Position numbers and translations under genes: made by a program. From the NCBI GenBank assembly GCA_002803225.1, contig NXFV01001708.1, positions 1 through 64,000 on the forward strand: 64,000 bases of DNA, written 5' to 3'. The notes under the pieces were generated by a model. That model saw only the letters and a program-made list of their open reading frames with translations, had not been told where the DNA came from and ran no database searches. Shown here piece after piece: positions 1 through 11,609 of the stretch. The stretch's first letter is position 1, and each line of letters opens with the position of its first letter. Source of the stretch: Gamarada debralockiae. Taxonomy: Eukaryota > Ascomycota > Leotiomycetes > Helotiales > Hyphodiscaceae.

Positions 1-42
1 ATACGCTAGAAAGCCTATAATTACTCGCGATTTTCAGGCCTT

Positions 43-124
43 AACAGGCTTGGAATCGATTCCTTACGATTCTGGCATCGATAAGAATCGATACCGCTTA
101 TCTGGAATCGTTGCCGAGCCTGTT
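43..124. repeat. Imperfect inverted repeat, 21-nt arms
   Basis: The left arm (43-63) and the reverse complement of the right arm (104-124) match at 18 of 21 positions. The loop of about 40 nt carries further ATCGAT-type words. The form fits a small hairpin or the remnant of a short inverted-repeat element; function is unknown. Confidence 0.55.
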
Positions 125-515
125 TCAATACAAGGAATACACTAAAGAGAGTAGAAGCTCAACAAATAATCTTGTGGTAAGCAACTGGCTGGCTCATAGC
201 GACGATGCGCAGGCTGCCTTAGGCTGCTTACGGGTGCAACTCGTCATATGACATCGTCGTCTTCACTAGCCGCTGGCGTCACCTTCTACGTCGCCTTCTC
301 AGCAACGATTCCTGCTTTTGGAAGTGTATATATCGTCAGTCGATCTCTGATAAATGATCGAGGTTTGCTTTGAGAATAACAAAGGGACTACTCGGATCCA
401 AATATCTGTGAGGAACCTGACGGCAGGTCCACATATGAATCACGTGACCTCACTTGCCACACAGTTTCTTACCATTGGAAGAACTCTCACGTGATGCCTG
501 TCACCTGATCGAGCA

Positions 516-540
516 ACTATATATATATATATGTATATAT
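516..540. repeat. (AT)n microsatellite
   Basis: Alternating AT tract with a single G interruption, immediately upstream of the CT-rich, LTR-like block. Confidence 0.85.
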
Positions 541-554
541 ACTCGCTCAGTTCC

Positions 555-675
555 TGAGCTCCTCTCCCTCTTTTCCTTTCCTCTCTAGCTTAGTATTCTC
601 GTTATCTCGACTAGTTAGCTAGAGAATTGAGGTTGATCCCTAGTACTCTGGTTACCGTCGTGACAATATCTAGCT
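555..675 (+). repeat. LTR-like tail, copy 1
   Basis: A CT-rich run is followed by the 13-mer CTTAGTATTCTCG and then, roughly 60 bases later, by a CGTGACAAT word. The same order (CT-rich, identical 13-mer, then GTCACAAT) recurs near 12576-12677. This layout is reminiscent of the 3' part of a retrotransposon LTR. No internal coding region is present next to it, so it would be a solo or decayed copy. Confidence 0.35.
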
Positions 676-1461
676 AAATTGTAAGCAGAAATGCTATAGT
701 ATCTTTCAAAGCCTGGAATCTTATGCTGTAGAAAAGAGGAGCATATGCCCTTCAATTTGACCCTGTACATAGATTTTCAAGGGCATTTCGGGACTTCTAA
801 GGCATTAATAGACAAAGCGTGCGAAAGGGGTGAAAGTTCACTAGGAGCCAAAATCAGGAGGATAGGGACTTCAGATCCGGGAAATCAACCACAAACAATG
901 TGTCTTATTTTATATGGTTTTAAAGCTATTCCCGCTACTGTTTGATGATCCGGATAGTTTATTCCCGAGCATTTAGTGCTTTATAAACCGACTCCCTTGG
1001 TTTTACCTACTATTCCCAGCTCCCCTAGTTCTAAAACACCCCCTTGCCATCGAATTCAGCCTTTAAATATCAACAAATATGGACGACATTATAATAACCT
1101 ATCGATACTACGATAAATCGCTGTTTATCAAAATAAAAAATGGTAATTTTTTTTTCTTTTTAAAAAACTAGCGTATTCCGAATTCGTCGGACCAGAGTAA
1201 CTACCGCATAACATCTTGGATCTCCCAACGTCCCTTACGAAGCTCTACCTGTTCGATGGCCCGATCCTAAGCAACAGGCTCTCATAGTTCGTAGCTCAAA
1301 AGTTCCTTCTGTCATACCTACTATAGAGCAACCTCTTCTGCCTTAGCAATCCCACCGTTGTCCTTAGAAGCAGATGTCGCGGAAATCTCAGAGCTAGGTT
1401 GTTCGCGGTCTTGTTAGTTCTTCTTGTCTCGCTCAAGTGAAACCTTACAGTGAAGCCAAAC

Positions 1462-3276
1462 TTACTTTCTTCCTGGCGGCAAAATGGGCCTCTCTGTCTT
1501 TCTCCTCGACAGCCAATAAAAGCCCGCCTTCTTCCCCTTCTCACCCTTCTCCCCCGACAGCTCCCGATAGACCGGCTGGATCTGCGCCTCGCCGTCCCGA
1601 GGACTAAACGCCACAGTGCCTTCCCGATTCCACTCCGCATTCTGACCAACTTCTTTCTCCTCTCGCTCGTGCAAGTGGCTATACAACACGGTCGCATTTA
1701 GCGCATGGCTCACCCGCCACGGGGTCGGTAGGAACCCAAGTAACAACACCGCCCCAACCGCCACCGCCATCGCGACCGGAATCGCGATGAGCACCTGAAC
1801 GGACAACGTCGCGATCCCTGGGTCCGTGATGACGAAGTCTCCTGTTCCAGAGCGCGGGGGACCAGAGTTATCGATCGTTACAGCAGAGGCGGGGGAGCGC
1901 GCCAAGTCTGGGATCCCGTCGCGACCGCTGAGCGGGAATCGCGTAGTTTCGATGAACATGTTCTTCGTGGCGACGTACGAGGCTATGACGAGGAATTCGA
2001 GGTCTTGGAAGATACTCGAGGTGCCTGCGTTAAAGGCGACGCCTAGAGCGGAGCTAGATGCGCTCCTCAAGGCCGAGCGACCGAGACCAGTGCCCAAGTG
2101 GACGATGATGGGGTAGTCGATCAGGCTTTGGAGGATGTCAGTTAGGAAGGGGATTTGTTTGCCGTCGGGGGAAGCGAAAGGGGGGAGGTTGAGGGTATTG
2201 AGGCCGTACTCGTCGACTGACTTATTGTTGTAGGTGAAGACGTTGGTCTCCCAGCAGGAGAGGGCCGGGCGGCCGGATTGGACGATTTGGTTGAAGGTTG
2301 CTTCAGTGTCATTAGAGAAGGTGGTTAAATACCAAGGGTCAGTGCTTGCGGTGAAGGAAGGGCGGTTGAGAGAGGAGACCACGATAGAGTAGCTGGTATT
2401 ACCAATGCCAGGGTTTTGGATGTCTTGATTGCCTTTGAAAAAGGGAAACGGCGGTCCGCCATCGCGAATACCGGAGACGTTTACCTGATGGTTGGGATCA
2501 TCCCATAAGTTGTATATATCCTTGATATCGTTATCGCTTTGGTCTGTGGTACCTGTCCACCACCCGTACTCAGTGTAACAAGATCCATTGACGTAGAAGA
2601 TGAGCCCTGGCGCGTGCTGGAGTCCAAATTCTGCGGCGGTGACGTTGTAATTGTAGTTGACTCTCACGAACCCCGGGCTGGTGTTAGTGTCCTGCTCGAC
2701 CACGACGCTATTCCGTGGAGTCACCGCGACCTGACCGGCGGAACGCAGGAAATATGGCACCGTCAGCGCAAACGCCCTCGCTAACGTAATGTTATTCGCC
2801 AGATCTGTACCACCGAGGAGGGTGCCGGGGAAGTACACCGTCGACGCGTTGACCGGGGCCGCATGCCCAATAACCAAGAGCCTCGGAATGAGTATCGAGG
2901 CGGCAGAAGTGCCAGCAACGGCTAGAACCGCAAGGACAGCCCACAAGATGGGGTACCAGATCTCATTTTTCATAGGCTTGAGGTAGCTTATGAGAAGCTT
3001 CACAACGCTGGTCGTAGATGCCGACGAGTTGTAGATCCCGGCAGTGGCAGCGGCGCGGTTGTAAGAGTGATTTTTACGTATAAAGAAGGCGACACCAATG
3101 AGAACAATAGCGCCCCAGACTTGCGAGATGGTGACCTTGACCATGAGTGTATAGAGCGAGACGAGAGTCAGGCCGCTAGAGCTGGTAACGGCAATGGCAT
3201 CCTTGGTTGTGTTTCCAGTGGGGAAACGGAAACGCTTCAGAAGGAGGTAGGTGTTGTTGACTGCTTGTATGTCCAT
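1462..3276 (-). CDS. Large fungal membrane protein, function unknown
   Basis: Single-exon gene of 604 residues. The N-terminal part has hydrophobic segments near residues 35-66 and 107-134. It is followed by a long region with many N-x-S/T sites that is probably extracytoplasmic, a strong membrane segment near 490-520, and a charged C-terminal tail of about 80 residues rich in Glu, Lys and Gly. I do not recognise a named family. The C-terminal third is clearly homologous to the broken gene at 7990-9234 (shared LSCW motif, the LKSA/LRSA block, the last membrane helix and the VLYS plus charged tail), so this is the intact member of a local paralogue pair. The Met at 3276 starts the open frame; no upstream exon is evident. 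Confidence 0.8.
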   Translation of the reverse strand: MDIQAVNNTYLLLKRFRFPTGNTTKDAIAVTSSSGLTLVSLYTLMVKVTISQVWGAIVLIGVAFFIRKNHSYNRAAATAGIYNSSASTTSVVKLLISYLKPMKNEIWYPILWAVLAVLAVAGTSAASILIPRLLVIGHAAPVNASTVYFPGTLLGGTDLANNITLARAFALTVPYFLRSAGQVAVTPRNSVVVEQDTNTSPGFVRVNYNYNVTAAEFGLQHAPGLIFYVNGSCYTEYGWWTGTTDQSDNDIKDIYNLWDDPNHQVNVSGIRDGGPPFPFFKGNQDIQNPGIGNTSYSIVVSSLNRPSFTASTDPWYLTTFSNDTEATFNQIVQSGRPALSCWETNVFTYNNKSVDEYGLNTLNLPPFASPDGKQIPFLTDILQSLIDYPIIVHLGTGLGRSALRSASSSALGVAFNAGTSSIFQDLEFLVIASYVATKNMFIETTRFPLSGRDGIPDLARSPASAVTIDNSGPPRSGTGDFVITDPGIATLSVQVLIAIPVAMAVAVGAVLLLGFLPTPWRVSHALNATVLYSHLHEREEKEVGQNAEWNREGTVAFSPRDGEAQIQPVYRELSGEKGEKGKKAGFYWLSRRKTERPILPPGRK

Positions 3277-4654
3277 GGTTGGCGAAAGGATGTCTGGTAG
3301 GCAAAGACCTCAGACTGGAGACGATACGTAGGTTCGTGACAAAATTTTGAGCCACGATTTGAAGAACGAGATAGAATGGTTTAGAACAGTAAAATATCGA
3401 CTCGTCGCACTGCGATCGAGGTAGGTGACGCTGAGCCCTGAATTATAAGGGCTTTAAAATCCCAGTGAGAGCGTACGAGTGGCTGGAGTATCGTAGTCCG
3501 TAGCCGTCGTGTTCTGTGAATGTGTAGATATCCTGTCAGTTTGGAACCCTGCAGGTGTTTGTCGCCCTCTTGGAATGACGCAGGTCAGCACTGAAAATTG
3601 TGAAATTGATAAAAAAAGTGTACAAACAGATTAACACCCCCGCAATCCAAAGTATATATACTAACAGCCCTGCAGGGAAAGTGGATGTGCTGAAGTTTTC
3701 AGCCTCTCAGCCCTCCTTTATCCCTCTGACGATAAAAAGGAAAAGAAAAAGTAAGAAAATAATAGGCCGAGGGGGGGTCTTGGGCTACACCAACTCCGAA
3801 TATCCCATGCAGATCCCCGATCTAAGCCAGTAAAAAGACGACAAGGCTTCAAATGCGTTACCCTAGCGTTGCTTCTCCCCACTGTCCATTTTGCCAGCCA
3901 TTCCATAAAATCAAAGGCCTGCATTTCGTGGCGTTTACATTGTGTCTCGGCTTCTGCCCAACTGGACAAGCAACGAGCCGTGTGATTTCCCCACGCCGAT
4001 TCCATAGGCCCAATCTTTCAGTAGTGTGTTACGAAGCAAATGCATATGCAGTTCACCTGTCAAATGGGCTTTGTACCCACCTTCGCAGACATGCCATGTC
4101 CTACCCTTACCTTTATGCTTCTTTAGGACTTATGGTCCAGGCTGAATCCTCAGTGCGGTAAGCACGCATTCTCATCCCGAGCAACCACTGTGAGCCCAAT
4201 GCAACCCAACCCTGTAGCTTAGGAACATTAATGGTTTTATTTTGTTTACTCTTTGGATACTCTTTGGAGCTAAAGACTTTGACAGACTGCCCTTCGGAAG
4301 GGGTCGAGCGGGGATAGGCACAGCATGAGAAGTGGCAATGTCAGATACTTCAATTGCAGCTTTCTGGAGTAAATTTTTATAGTGCCTTAGGATGAACTCC
4401 TGTCTCTTTACTATATTCAGGGAGGGGAAACGCTTCTCTTGCTAAACAGACTAGCCAGCAAGTTGTAATTTATTAAGTCAGAAAACATTATGATATTAAA
4501 TCTCCAACTCCCTTCTCCGAATAGTGTAGCTCAAGATTTTATCCTTGTCCAACTCTGAAGATCACTGTATCCCAATTATTTGATCTAAGAGGATCTGACT
4601 GACCCAGTGATAGAGATAGGAAAGGAGCGAGAGACGTCCACATAAACAATCCCA
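3277..4654. other. Intergenic, no supported gene
   Basis: Upstream of the membrane-protein gene and downstream of the fasciclin gene. Short open frames (for example 3600-3833 and 3853-4161) lack signal peptides, motifs and codon-like composition, so I do not call them. Confidence 0.6.
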
Positions 4655-5881
4655 TCACATCATAACCCTCGCAAGCCCTAACGAGACGAGGACACTCAAC
4701 GCCGTTGTAAGCGACGACCTCGTCTTCCCCGCTGTCGCGGCGCCCGTAAACACTGGTGTAGTAGGCGGTGTAAGGACCTGCTTCCCCGTCACGGGTCAAA
4801 ATAAGTATATTGTCCCATAGACAGAAAAAGGGATCTGGGAAGGGCCAAGTGGGGGGAGGGGGGGTGAAAAAATAGAGTAGTCTACACGTAGGCGAGGGGA
4901 TTTGCGTACCTTGTCAATCACTTGAACAGCTCCATTCGATGTAATAAGATCATTCGCCAGAATCCTTGCGTCACCGAGGAAGATCTCTCCTGCCTTGACA
5001 CTCACCGTAAGCGTCGTCCCCGCCTGCGTAGTTAACACGACCCCGTCCTTAAGGTTCGGCGTCACCCCCAGGAAATTCGGGACAATGTGGTACGCAAGGT
5101 TGATATTCGCCGCGCCCCCCGCAGCAGCAAACGCTGCTTCCGAGGGTACGAATATCGTGACACCGTTTTGGAGTGGTGTGGTGACAACGCTGGTTAGGTT
5201 CGTGGAGTTCAGCGCAGAGGAGAAGGTAGTGAGGCCTTTTGTGGAGAGGGTGGAGGAGAGGGATTGGGGGATGGTGAAGAAGCTTTTTGGAGGGTGGGCA
5301 CTGGTTAGCTTCGGAAAGGCTGACAACAAATTTGGAGACTAGACTCACCCATCCACCGTCTGGATCAATCCGCCATCGTACGGTGTATCCCCCTTAACAA
5401 TAGAGACACTATTTCCCAACCCCGTAAACAGTTGCACTGGCCCTCCAGAAACCTGTCTCTTCGAGGTCCCGTTCCCAGATGGCGGCGGCGCGGTTCCCTT
5501 TGCAACAATCGGACTCGGCCCCCCTCCATCCGCTGGGAGAGTGGACGGCACTACAGTGCCTCCCGGGGCTTGTTGTTGCGCGATACTGCTTTCTTTGTCG
5601 GAGCATTGCTGGTGTGCACGCTTGTTTGTAGCCTGGCGAGCGAAGAGATGGAGGGAACGGCGGAAGTCGGTCTCGTTGAAGCTTTGGACTGAGCTGTCGC
5701 TTGGAGCGAAGACGGTTTTCACGTCGGGGGAGGTGAAGATTGCAACTAAGTTAGGATCCGACTGGATAAATTGGGCGAACTTTGTGGCGTTGGCGGCGGC
5801 CAGGCCTTCGAAGAGGGAGACTGCCTTGACGGAAGCTGTAAAAGAGACAGCGAGGACGGCGAAAGAGGTTGGGAGATGCAT
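4655..5881 (-). CDS. GPI-anchored fasciclin (FAS1) domain protein
   Basis: Three exons: 5881-5349, 5282-4910 and 4777-4655, sum 1,029 nt, giving 342 residues. Both introns are GT-AG (66 and 132 nt). The start was set at 5881 because it opens a clear signal peptide (hydrophobic, ending near residue 20). A first FAS1 repeat (about 20-170) contains a long Pro/Gly/Ser-rich insertion. A second FAS1 repeat (about 175-300) carries the typical FVPSEAAF, YHIVP and VQVIDKVL blocks. The end is Thr/Ser-rich followed by a hydrophobic tail, as in GPI-anchor signals. FAS1 proteins mediate adhesion at membranes or walls, so a cell-surface role is the inference. Splicing exon 2 to exon 3 restores the IDKVLTP motif that closes FAS1 domains. 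Confidence 0.9.
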
Positions 5882-7989
5882 CTTTGCTTTGAATTGATGG
5901 GAAGTGGTGGGAGACGGAGAAAACGAACGACTAGCTCTATGGATGAAGAACAAACGACAGGGACGTATGTATGAGAGAGTTGCGGGTCCCAGGGAGACAG
6001 GTAGAGGTTAAATATAAAAAAAGATGCGTAGGGCAGAACTAATAACGGACTCGCCAGCATCGCAGAGAGACAGGAACGGTTTATAGGTCCAGCCAATGAA
6101 CAGCACATGAGGACTCCAAACCTCTCAGAGGAGAGGGGAAGAGCGCGGTTGAGCCGCTGATTGCAATAATGCCGGTGAGTGTGCGGTGCCAATCTCCCCA
6201 ACGAAGCCAAGCTGCCCATACATAGATTCCGCTGCGCAAAGTGTCCGAACTCCCCGTATCTCATATGCGGAAGCATGCAGGAGTGACATCTCTTTGGCAA
6301 TACGGCAAACGCTGATTGGAGGGCGTTCCGTCCTCCGAACCTCAGGAACAGGAGATTTGCGTCTACTATTGCCAATATTTGTAATTACTGCATTGTATGA
6401 ACTTATTCTTCAACGTTGCACGAATAAACGAGGCTGACCAATGGCGGCTTGAGGCTGAGGGGCTGAAAGCTTGGACAGAATTTGACGAAAAACATCCCCG
6501 CATCTGGCATTGGCTAGTTCAATGCCAAAATTTGATGCGCGGATTTGGCTTTGGCGAAGCAGTCAGGGCTGGGCAGGGGTGGTTGTGGCTAGTATGATGA
6601 TAGGTGAGGTTTGAGGTTGATTTTCAAGTCGTGCCAATCCTTGGCTGATCTGCGCCTGGGGCCGAAGCGTCCGAGCCGCAACGTGGACCCGGTTGCAGCG
6701 CTGCTGCTGCTCGAGAGCTCGAAAGGGAAAGTGCCGGGCACCCCCTTCCAGGCAATTTTAGCGACGCCATGAGTTGTTCGCTTGACATGAACCAAAGAGG
6801 GCTAGTGATTACCACCAAACTTCATGGCTTTTATATCTCAACCAAACTACGAAATTGTCGTGCCCAACGCCTATGTCCTCAGAGGGATTCCCTACCCCCT
6901 CCTTTTTGTCGGGCTTTAGGGCGGCCTTTCCACAGTAGAAAGTAAGAATTGAAGTCAAAATTCGGGTGTAGAGCGCATCCGGAGGGGGCGTTTGGGCATC
7001 ACTAGCCCTAAAGAGGAGGACGGGGTGCCACCCGCTGAGGTGAATGGTGAGTTGACACAGTGACACAGACCGAGGCGCAAACCCCATTGATACCGTTCAC
7101 CACCGTACATCACGTTGCATGCGGATCCACGGGCTAGAAAGAGGTGCGCAGTGGTCAGGATGGAAATAAACTCTCGGGAAGATCATTTCATTGCAAATAC
7201 CAATTGGGTTGATAGGGCCCAAGCTCGAATGCGTCGAGGCACAGACCTTGCTTCGCACCCACTCGGTGGTCCCGCAGCTGCCAAGTAGTCACCGCCACCT
7301 GATTTGTAGATCCTTTCCTTTTATTTTAGAATATGCTCTGACGTTTCCGGGGGTGAGACTGAGACAACAAAAGCCTCCTCGGCCACCAGATATCCACGCG
7401 GGGTACACTTCCATTCTCGGACACTTGAGAGCAAGTTTCCGTAGCACGCCAGCTACACGGAGGGTCCAAAGGTTTGGTAGCAAAAAGAGACATCAACTCT
7501 TACAACTCACCAACTGCCTGAGGGCGGCGCCTAGCTGGATCGAATCGCGCGAAGCACACGTTATGTTGCGATGGAGCACAGAGAGGGGGATATCCATTTA
7601 CGCAATTTCCCATTTGCACAACCCTGAGATGGCCCATCCACAACTGGCCCCCATCGCTACCTCAAATTAGATAACGACATGCAGGATTTTGAACTTCATT
7701 TGTCAGCGCTGAGCAGAGCAGCCCTCCTCTCATCTTGCGGAGTTAGAGAGTACTCCTCCGGAAATTACTTTTGTGGATGGCTGCTACAGTAATAGGCCCC
7801 TTTATCTTTTTGGCTTGACTGGCTGTCCCTCTCAAGCAGGCCAATAGGTGGTGCATGTGCTCTATAGTACGGAAGAAAGCGTTGGACAAGTGGGCGTCCA
7901 GCTGAAGGCAGGCAAGGAGCCTCAACTTCCTGACAGCTCATCCAACATGGCGGGGCATGCTGTACGTACTACATATGTCACTTCCTGAA
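5882..7989. other. Intergenic, no supported gene
   Basis: About 2.1 kb between the fasciclin gene and the decayed membrane-protein paralogue. A TATA-like AT run lies near 6007-6020, about 130 bp upstream of the fasciclin start. The 159-residue open frame at 7191-7670 shows no motif or homology that I recognise. Confidence 0.55.
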
Positions 7990-9234
7990 ATGACCAGGTT
8001 CTTAGTTGCTGTCCTACTATTTCTGCTCAAGAGTTCTCTATTCTGCCATAATGTCACCGCATCCACTGTTCTTCCACTCTGCTCCAACCTCTCAAACCTC
8101 ACAGGGTGTCCCTTTCGATTGAACTATCATCTCTCTCCTTCCTCCTCCTTTTCACCACTTTCCACCACGCAACTGCCTTCGTCATCCCCGTCCTCACCTC
8201 TCGCGCAACCTCTAACCCCACAAACGACACCTCCACCTTGTTCATCAACATCACTACCCCTCCTTACGAACCAAAGTGAGTCGCCCCTCCCAGAACGCGA
8301 TCCCCTCGGTGCTGATTACGCAGTACAGCGCGCACAATCAGTGCTTTCGTGCTGGCAGACAGACATCTGGTCCTACAATGGCCAAAGCCGCTCAATCAAT
8401 GATCTTGTTCAACTAGGAGCACTACCACTCTCCCTCGTGACAACCTTCCAGCGCTTCTTAAGCATACCAAGAATCGTGAACTTGACACAAGAGCTGGGGA
8501 CTACGGCACTAAAATCTGCAGCGGGCTCGCAGTGGCTTCTATTTCGATGCGCAGACGTCGAATTTACACGATGATCTCCAACGAATTTTACTCGGTGTTT
8601 ATTCCGTGACAAAAATCACTTTGCAGGAAACGACGAAATTCAGTAAATAATACCGGACATCACGAACCTCATTCTAGGCACCGACGGCAATCCTCTCCCC
8701 GGAACAGGCAAATTTGTTATCTACACCAGCGATGTCTCTGCTCTTTCAATACCCTTGCTCATCTCCGTCCCCATCATCGCATTCCTCCTCCTCGGGCTCG
8801 TATTCCTGCTTACCACGAGCTTACTGTGTTATGCGTTGCCTTGGGGATATGTCGATGCATTGAAAGCGGCGGTGTTATATAGCGCGTTAGATATGGAGGA
8901 TGAGAGCAAGGACGATTGGGATCGGAGTACGCCGACGCCGTTTTATAAGGGAGAGAAGGGTGAGAGTGGGGAGAAGAAGCAGGCCCATGTTAGACCCATT
9001 TATGGTAGACGAAGAGGACTTCGAGTTGGCTTAAGCAGAAGGCTGAAGGGGATAAGTGAGTGTTTTCTTCCGTTGTTACCTTTGGTGTACGTGGAATGGG
9101 GGGGTTTTTTTCTCCTGGCTAACGGATTGGGTTATGATAGAGCGAGTCCTGCAGAGGCGAAACCTGCTGCGACGGAATCGATTGAACCTGTGCCTGAGAC
9201 GCCGAAGGAGATAAGCAGCAGTAGCGGAATTTAA
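7990..9234 (+). pseudogene. Decayed paralogue of the 1462-3276 membrane protein
   Basis: The reading frame is broken but its pieces align in order with the intact gene at 1462-3276: a block with LSCWQT and a downstream TALKSA segment (to about 8530), a piece in another frame matching the region before the last helix (about 8530-8640), then, after an in-frame stop near 8644, the GTGKFVI-like segment, the last membrane helix and the charged KGEKGE tail (8647-9234). At least two frame changes are needed. The 5' part is hydrophobic and could contain an intron (a GTGAGT donor lies at about 8276), but it is not clearly alignable. An active gene with unusual introns is a weaker alternative. Confidence 0.7.
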
Positions 9235-9874
9235 TTTGAACTTTGGGAAGCTGCTTGGTCGCATTCAAGCTGTCGAAGATACTTAGGAAGAGGAATAGTT
9301 GTTGTACATTTGATATGGTATCTCGGGGTTTGAAGGAATTCATCGATTCTATCTGTTGAGTGTTGGCCACTATCTCATTCTAATAAGTTTACATGCATTA
9401 GTTTGTTGCTTCCCGATGCCTCTGTGCTCTCTGTCATTGGTTGGATTGAGTGATGATTGTAGTAGAGTTGGATTATCAAGACGATATATTCAATAAAAGT
9501 AATTCTCAATTCTTGAAAGACTCGCTATCTCCGAAATTGAAGGATAATCCTTCACTTTAATTTCCGAATAGTCCTGCTGAATGCTAAACAAACCCGTCAA
9601 AATCCCTTAGATCGCTAAGCTGTGCAGGGGAAAATTTCCAAAAGTATCAAATCATGTCGATTTCTCATTGACTGGAGCGGAACTCTCTTCTGCCATATGC
9701 TTTTGATCCGCTTCTAGGACCGCACCGCTTTTAATTATACAGGGACAATCAGAAGCTGAGGTTGTATCAGTAATGATAAACAGAGCAAGAATCGGGGTAA
9801 ATCACCTCCTGAAGAACATTTGCATTTGCATTTCTCTTCGTTGTCTTCTCCTAACATCCCTCTTGGTAGCACTG
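9235..9874. other. Intergenic, convergent gene ends
   Basis: Lies between the end of the decayed paralogue (plus) and the end of the seven-helix protein gene (minus). I see nothing else in it, except that the last exon of the minus-strand gene may extend into 9800-9874. Confidence 0.5.
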
Positions 9875-9910
9875 CTGGCCGTTAGCCAGCTCTCCTCTGA
9901 GCTTGGAAAT

Positions 9911-11609
9911 TCATTGAGTTTTGTACTCACCTAGCCAACCCACAATGTCGATCACAGGAGGAAGCCAGATGAACAGAGCAAGAATCTGCCCAAAGCCCCA
10001 GGAACCTTCCGACCAGGTATCTCCAGCGATTTTCGACATGATGCTCCGGATCTTCCAGAGATAAACCAGTTCGACCCACATCACTACAAGCGCAACCACC
10101 TGGATGAATATGCGGGTGACGGTGACCCAGAAATCGACTGTTCTCCAGTGACTTTTAACCGGTTTTCCTTCGGAATTCTGGATCGGTGAGTGTGCAGGAC
10201 CTTGTTTCTCGTTATTTCCCCGAGATCCTTTCCTCCTTTCCTTTTCTTTTCGGGCGAGCAGCCAGAAAAATGTCACGATACCCGCGAGTACTGAAAGTCC
10301 TAAAAGGAGGAAGAATAGAGCTTCAAAAACTGTGGGGTGGTAGCCTTGATCCAGGAACTGGGCGTGGAGACAAGCGTAGTCGTCGTATTTCTGGTTCGGC
10401 TCCCTCAAGTAGACGATGTATTGAATGGCGCTTTCAGTTAGGATTCCAACCAACATTGCTCCCAAGATCCACTCTCCTCGTTTCTTTCGGCCCTCTTTGG
10501 TGAACATACCGAGAAATGCAAAGAGTGCGCTCAGTGCGAGAACGTTGGCAGAAGTAAAGACCAGTTTCTCGTAGTAGGATCGTCCAGAGTGGAAAGAAAC
10601 CCATCCTGCGGAGCTGATGGATAGTGAGAAGAATAGTGCACCGTCCAGAAGCCCCTCTGAAGCCTTCTCGAGGGCTTTGTGGATTCTGGACGGTTTCTCG
10701 CTTCCTTGCTCTACGCCTTTCATCCAGATTCGCAAGTTGATGGCAGCAAAGTATAACGTGACGAGCGCTGCTTCGATTGAGTATGAACACATCACCTGGA
10801 AATCTTCAGCACTGATTAGAGTTGAGATGTTAGAAGGACAAACTTACACCGATTCCACCAATGTCCGGATTTCCAGTATATCCCTGGACCTCGCAAATAT
10901 CTTTCTGGCATGCAATGTAACCTTGATTCAGCAGGTTGGTAATGTCGTCGGCTTTCTCAGAGGCCAGGAAGAAGTTGCGATAGACGAACAATTCCAGATC
11001 CGTGATGTTGGATTGATCACGGACTGGCAATGCGGCGCGAAGGAATTCCAGCCATGAGCTGTCATTGTAGCTACTGGTGTCGTAATGTTGGGGTCCAGTA
11101 AGCCAGCCCAGACTACTGAGGAAGATCGCAGTTGCAGTGCAGTTCTGAGTTGCGTTGAGATTCGCAAGTGATATTTGTCTTTCGAATTGGGGAGCGATAC
11201 AGCCGGTTTCGATATCGTCTTTGGCTATACCGATCCAGCCACTATCTGAGAGGCTTCCAAATGACAACTCATCGTAAAATCCAGCTATCTGGTCGTCGGT
11301 CGCGTTTTCGTATAGCGGTGGAAGGGTACTGCGCAAGAATTCAATATTCAGGGTGTCGTTACCAAATCCTGCCCCACTGCTCGGTAGGTTCTTGTACCAT
11401 GGAATGGCTACAGTGCAGTTGTCGGTGTAGTCCAGTTCTTGAACAAGAGAAGTGGCATTGGTGAGCGAGGTCAGGTTCGCATCGGCTCTGATCTCAAGAG
11501 AGGGTCTTGCGGATGCAGACACCTGACCGAGCGTTACGGCGACAGCATCAGTTGCGTGTGTTAAGGACAGGATGGAGATGAAGGAAAAAACAATATTGCG
11601 GATCCCCAT
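9911..11609 (-). CDS. Secreted-ectodomain plus 7-helix membrane protein
   Basis: Exon 1 is 11609-10848 and exon 2 starts at 10795, across a 52-nt GT-AG intron. Read through to the stop at 9911 it encodes 548 residues. A second intron with donor at 9930 and acceptor at 9875 (56 nt, CTAAC branch site) is possible and would change the last few residues. Residues 1-24 are a signal peptide. Residues about 60-240 are an Asn-glycosylation-rich ectodomain with spaced cysteines and an apparent internal duplication around the LEFLR/IEFLR and LP motifs. After it come about seven hydrophobic helices with a Lys/Arg-rich loop before the sixth. The topology resembles a receptor. I do not recognise the family, so the function is unassigned. 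Confidence 0.75.

Larger units (their letters stand above)
1..1461. other. Gene-free AT-rich left edge
   Basis: I see no credible gene here. The stretch holds a small hairpin (43-124), an (AT)n tract (about 516-540), a CT-rich block followed by an LTR-like tail (about 555-675), and a T/A-rich run near 1130-1170. The single short open frame at 745-945 has no recognisable composition or motif. The base composition and lack of coding signal suggest decayed repeat sequence. Confidence 0.6.

Noticed and set aside
7191..7670. 159-codon plus-strand frame
   Set aside because: No signal peptide, domain or codon-like pattern; composition is that of intergenic DNA.
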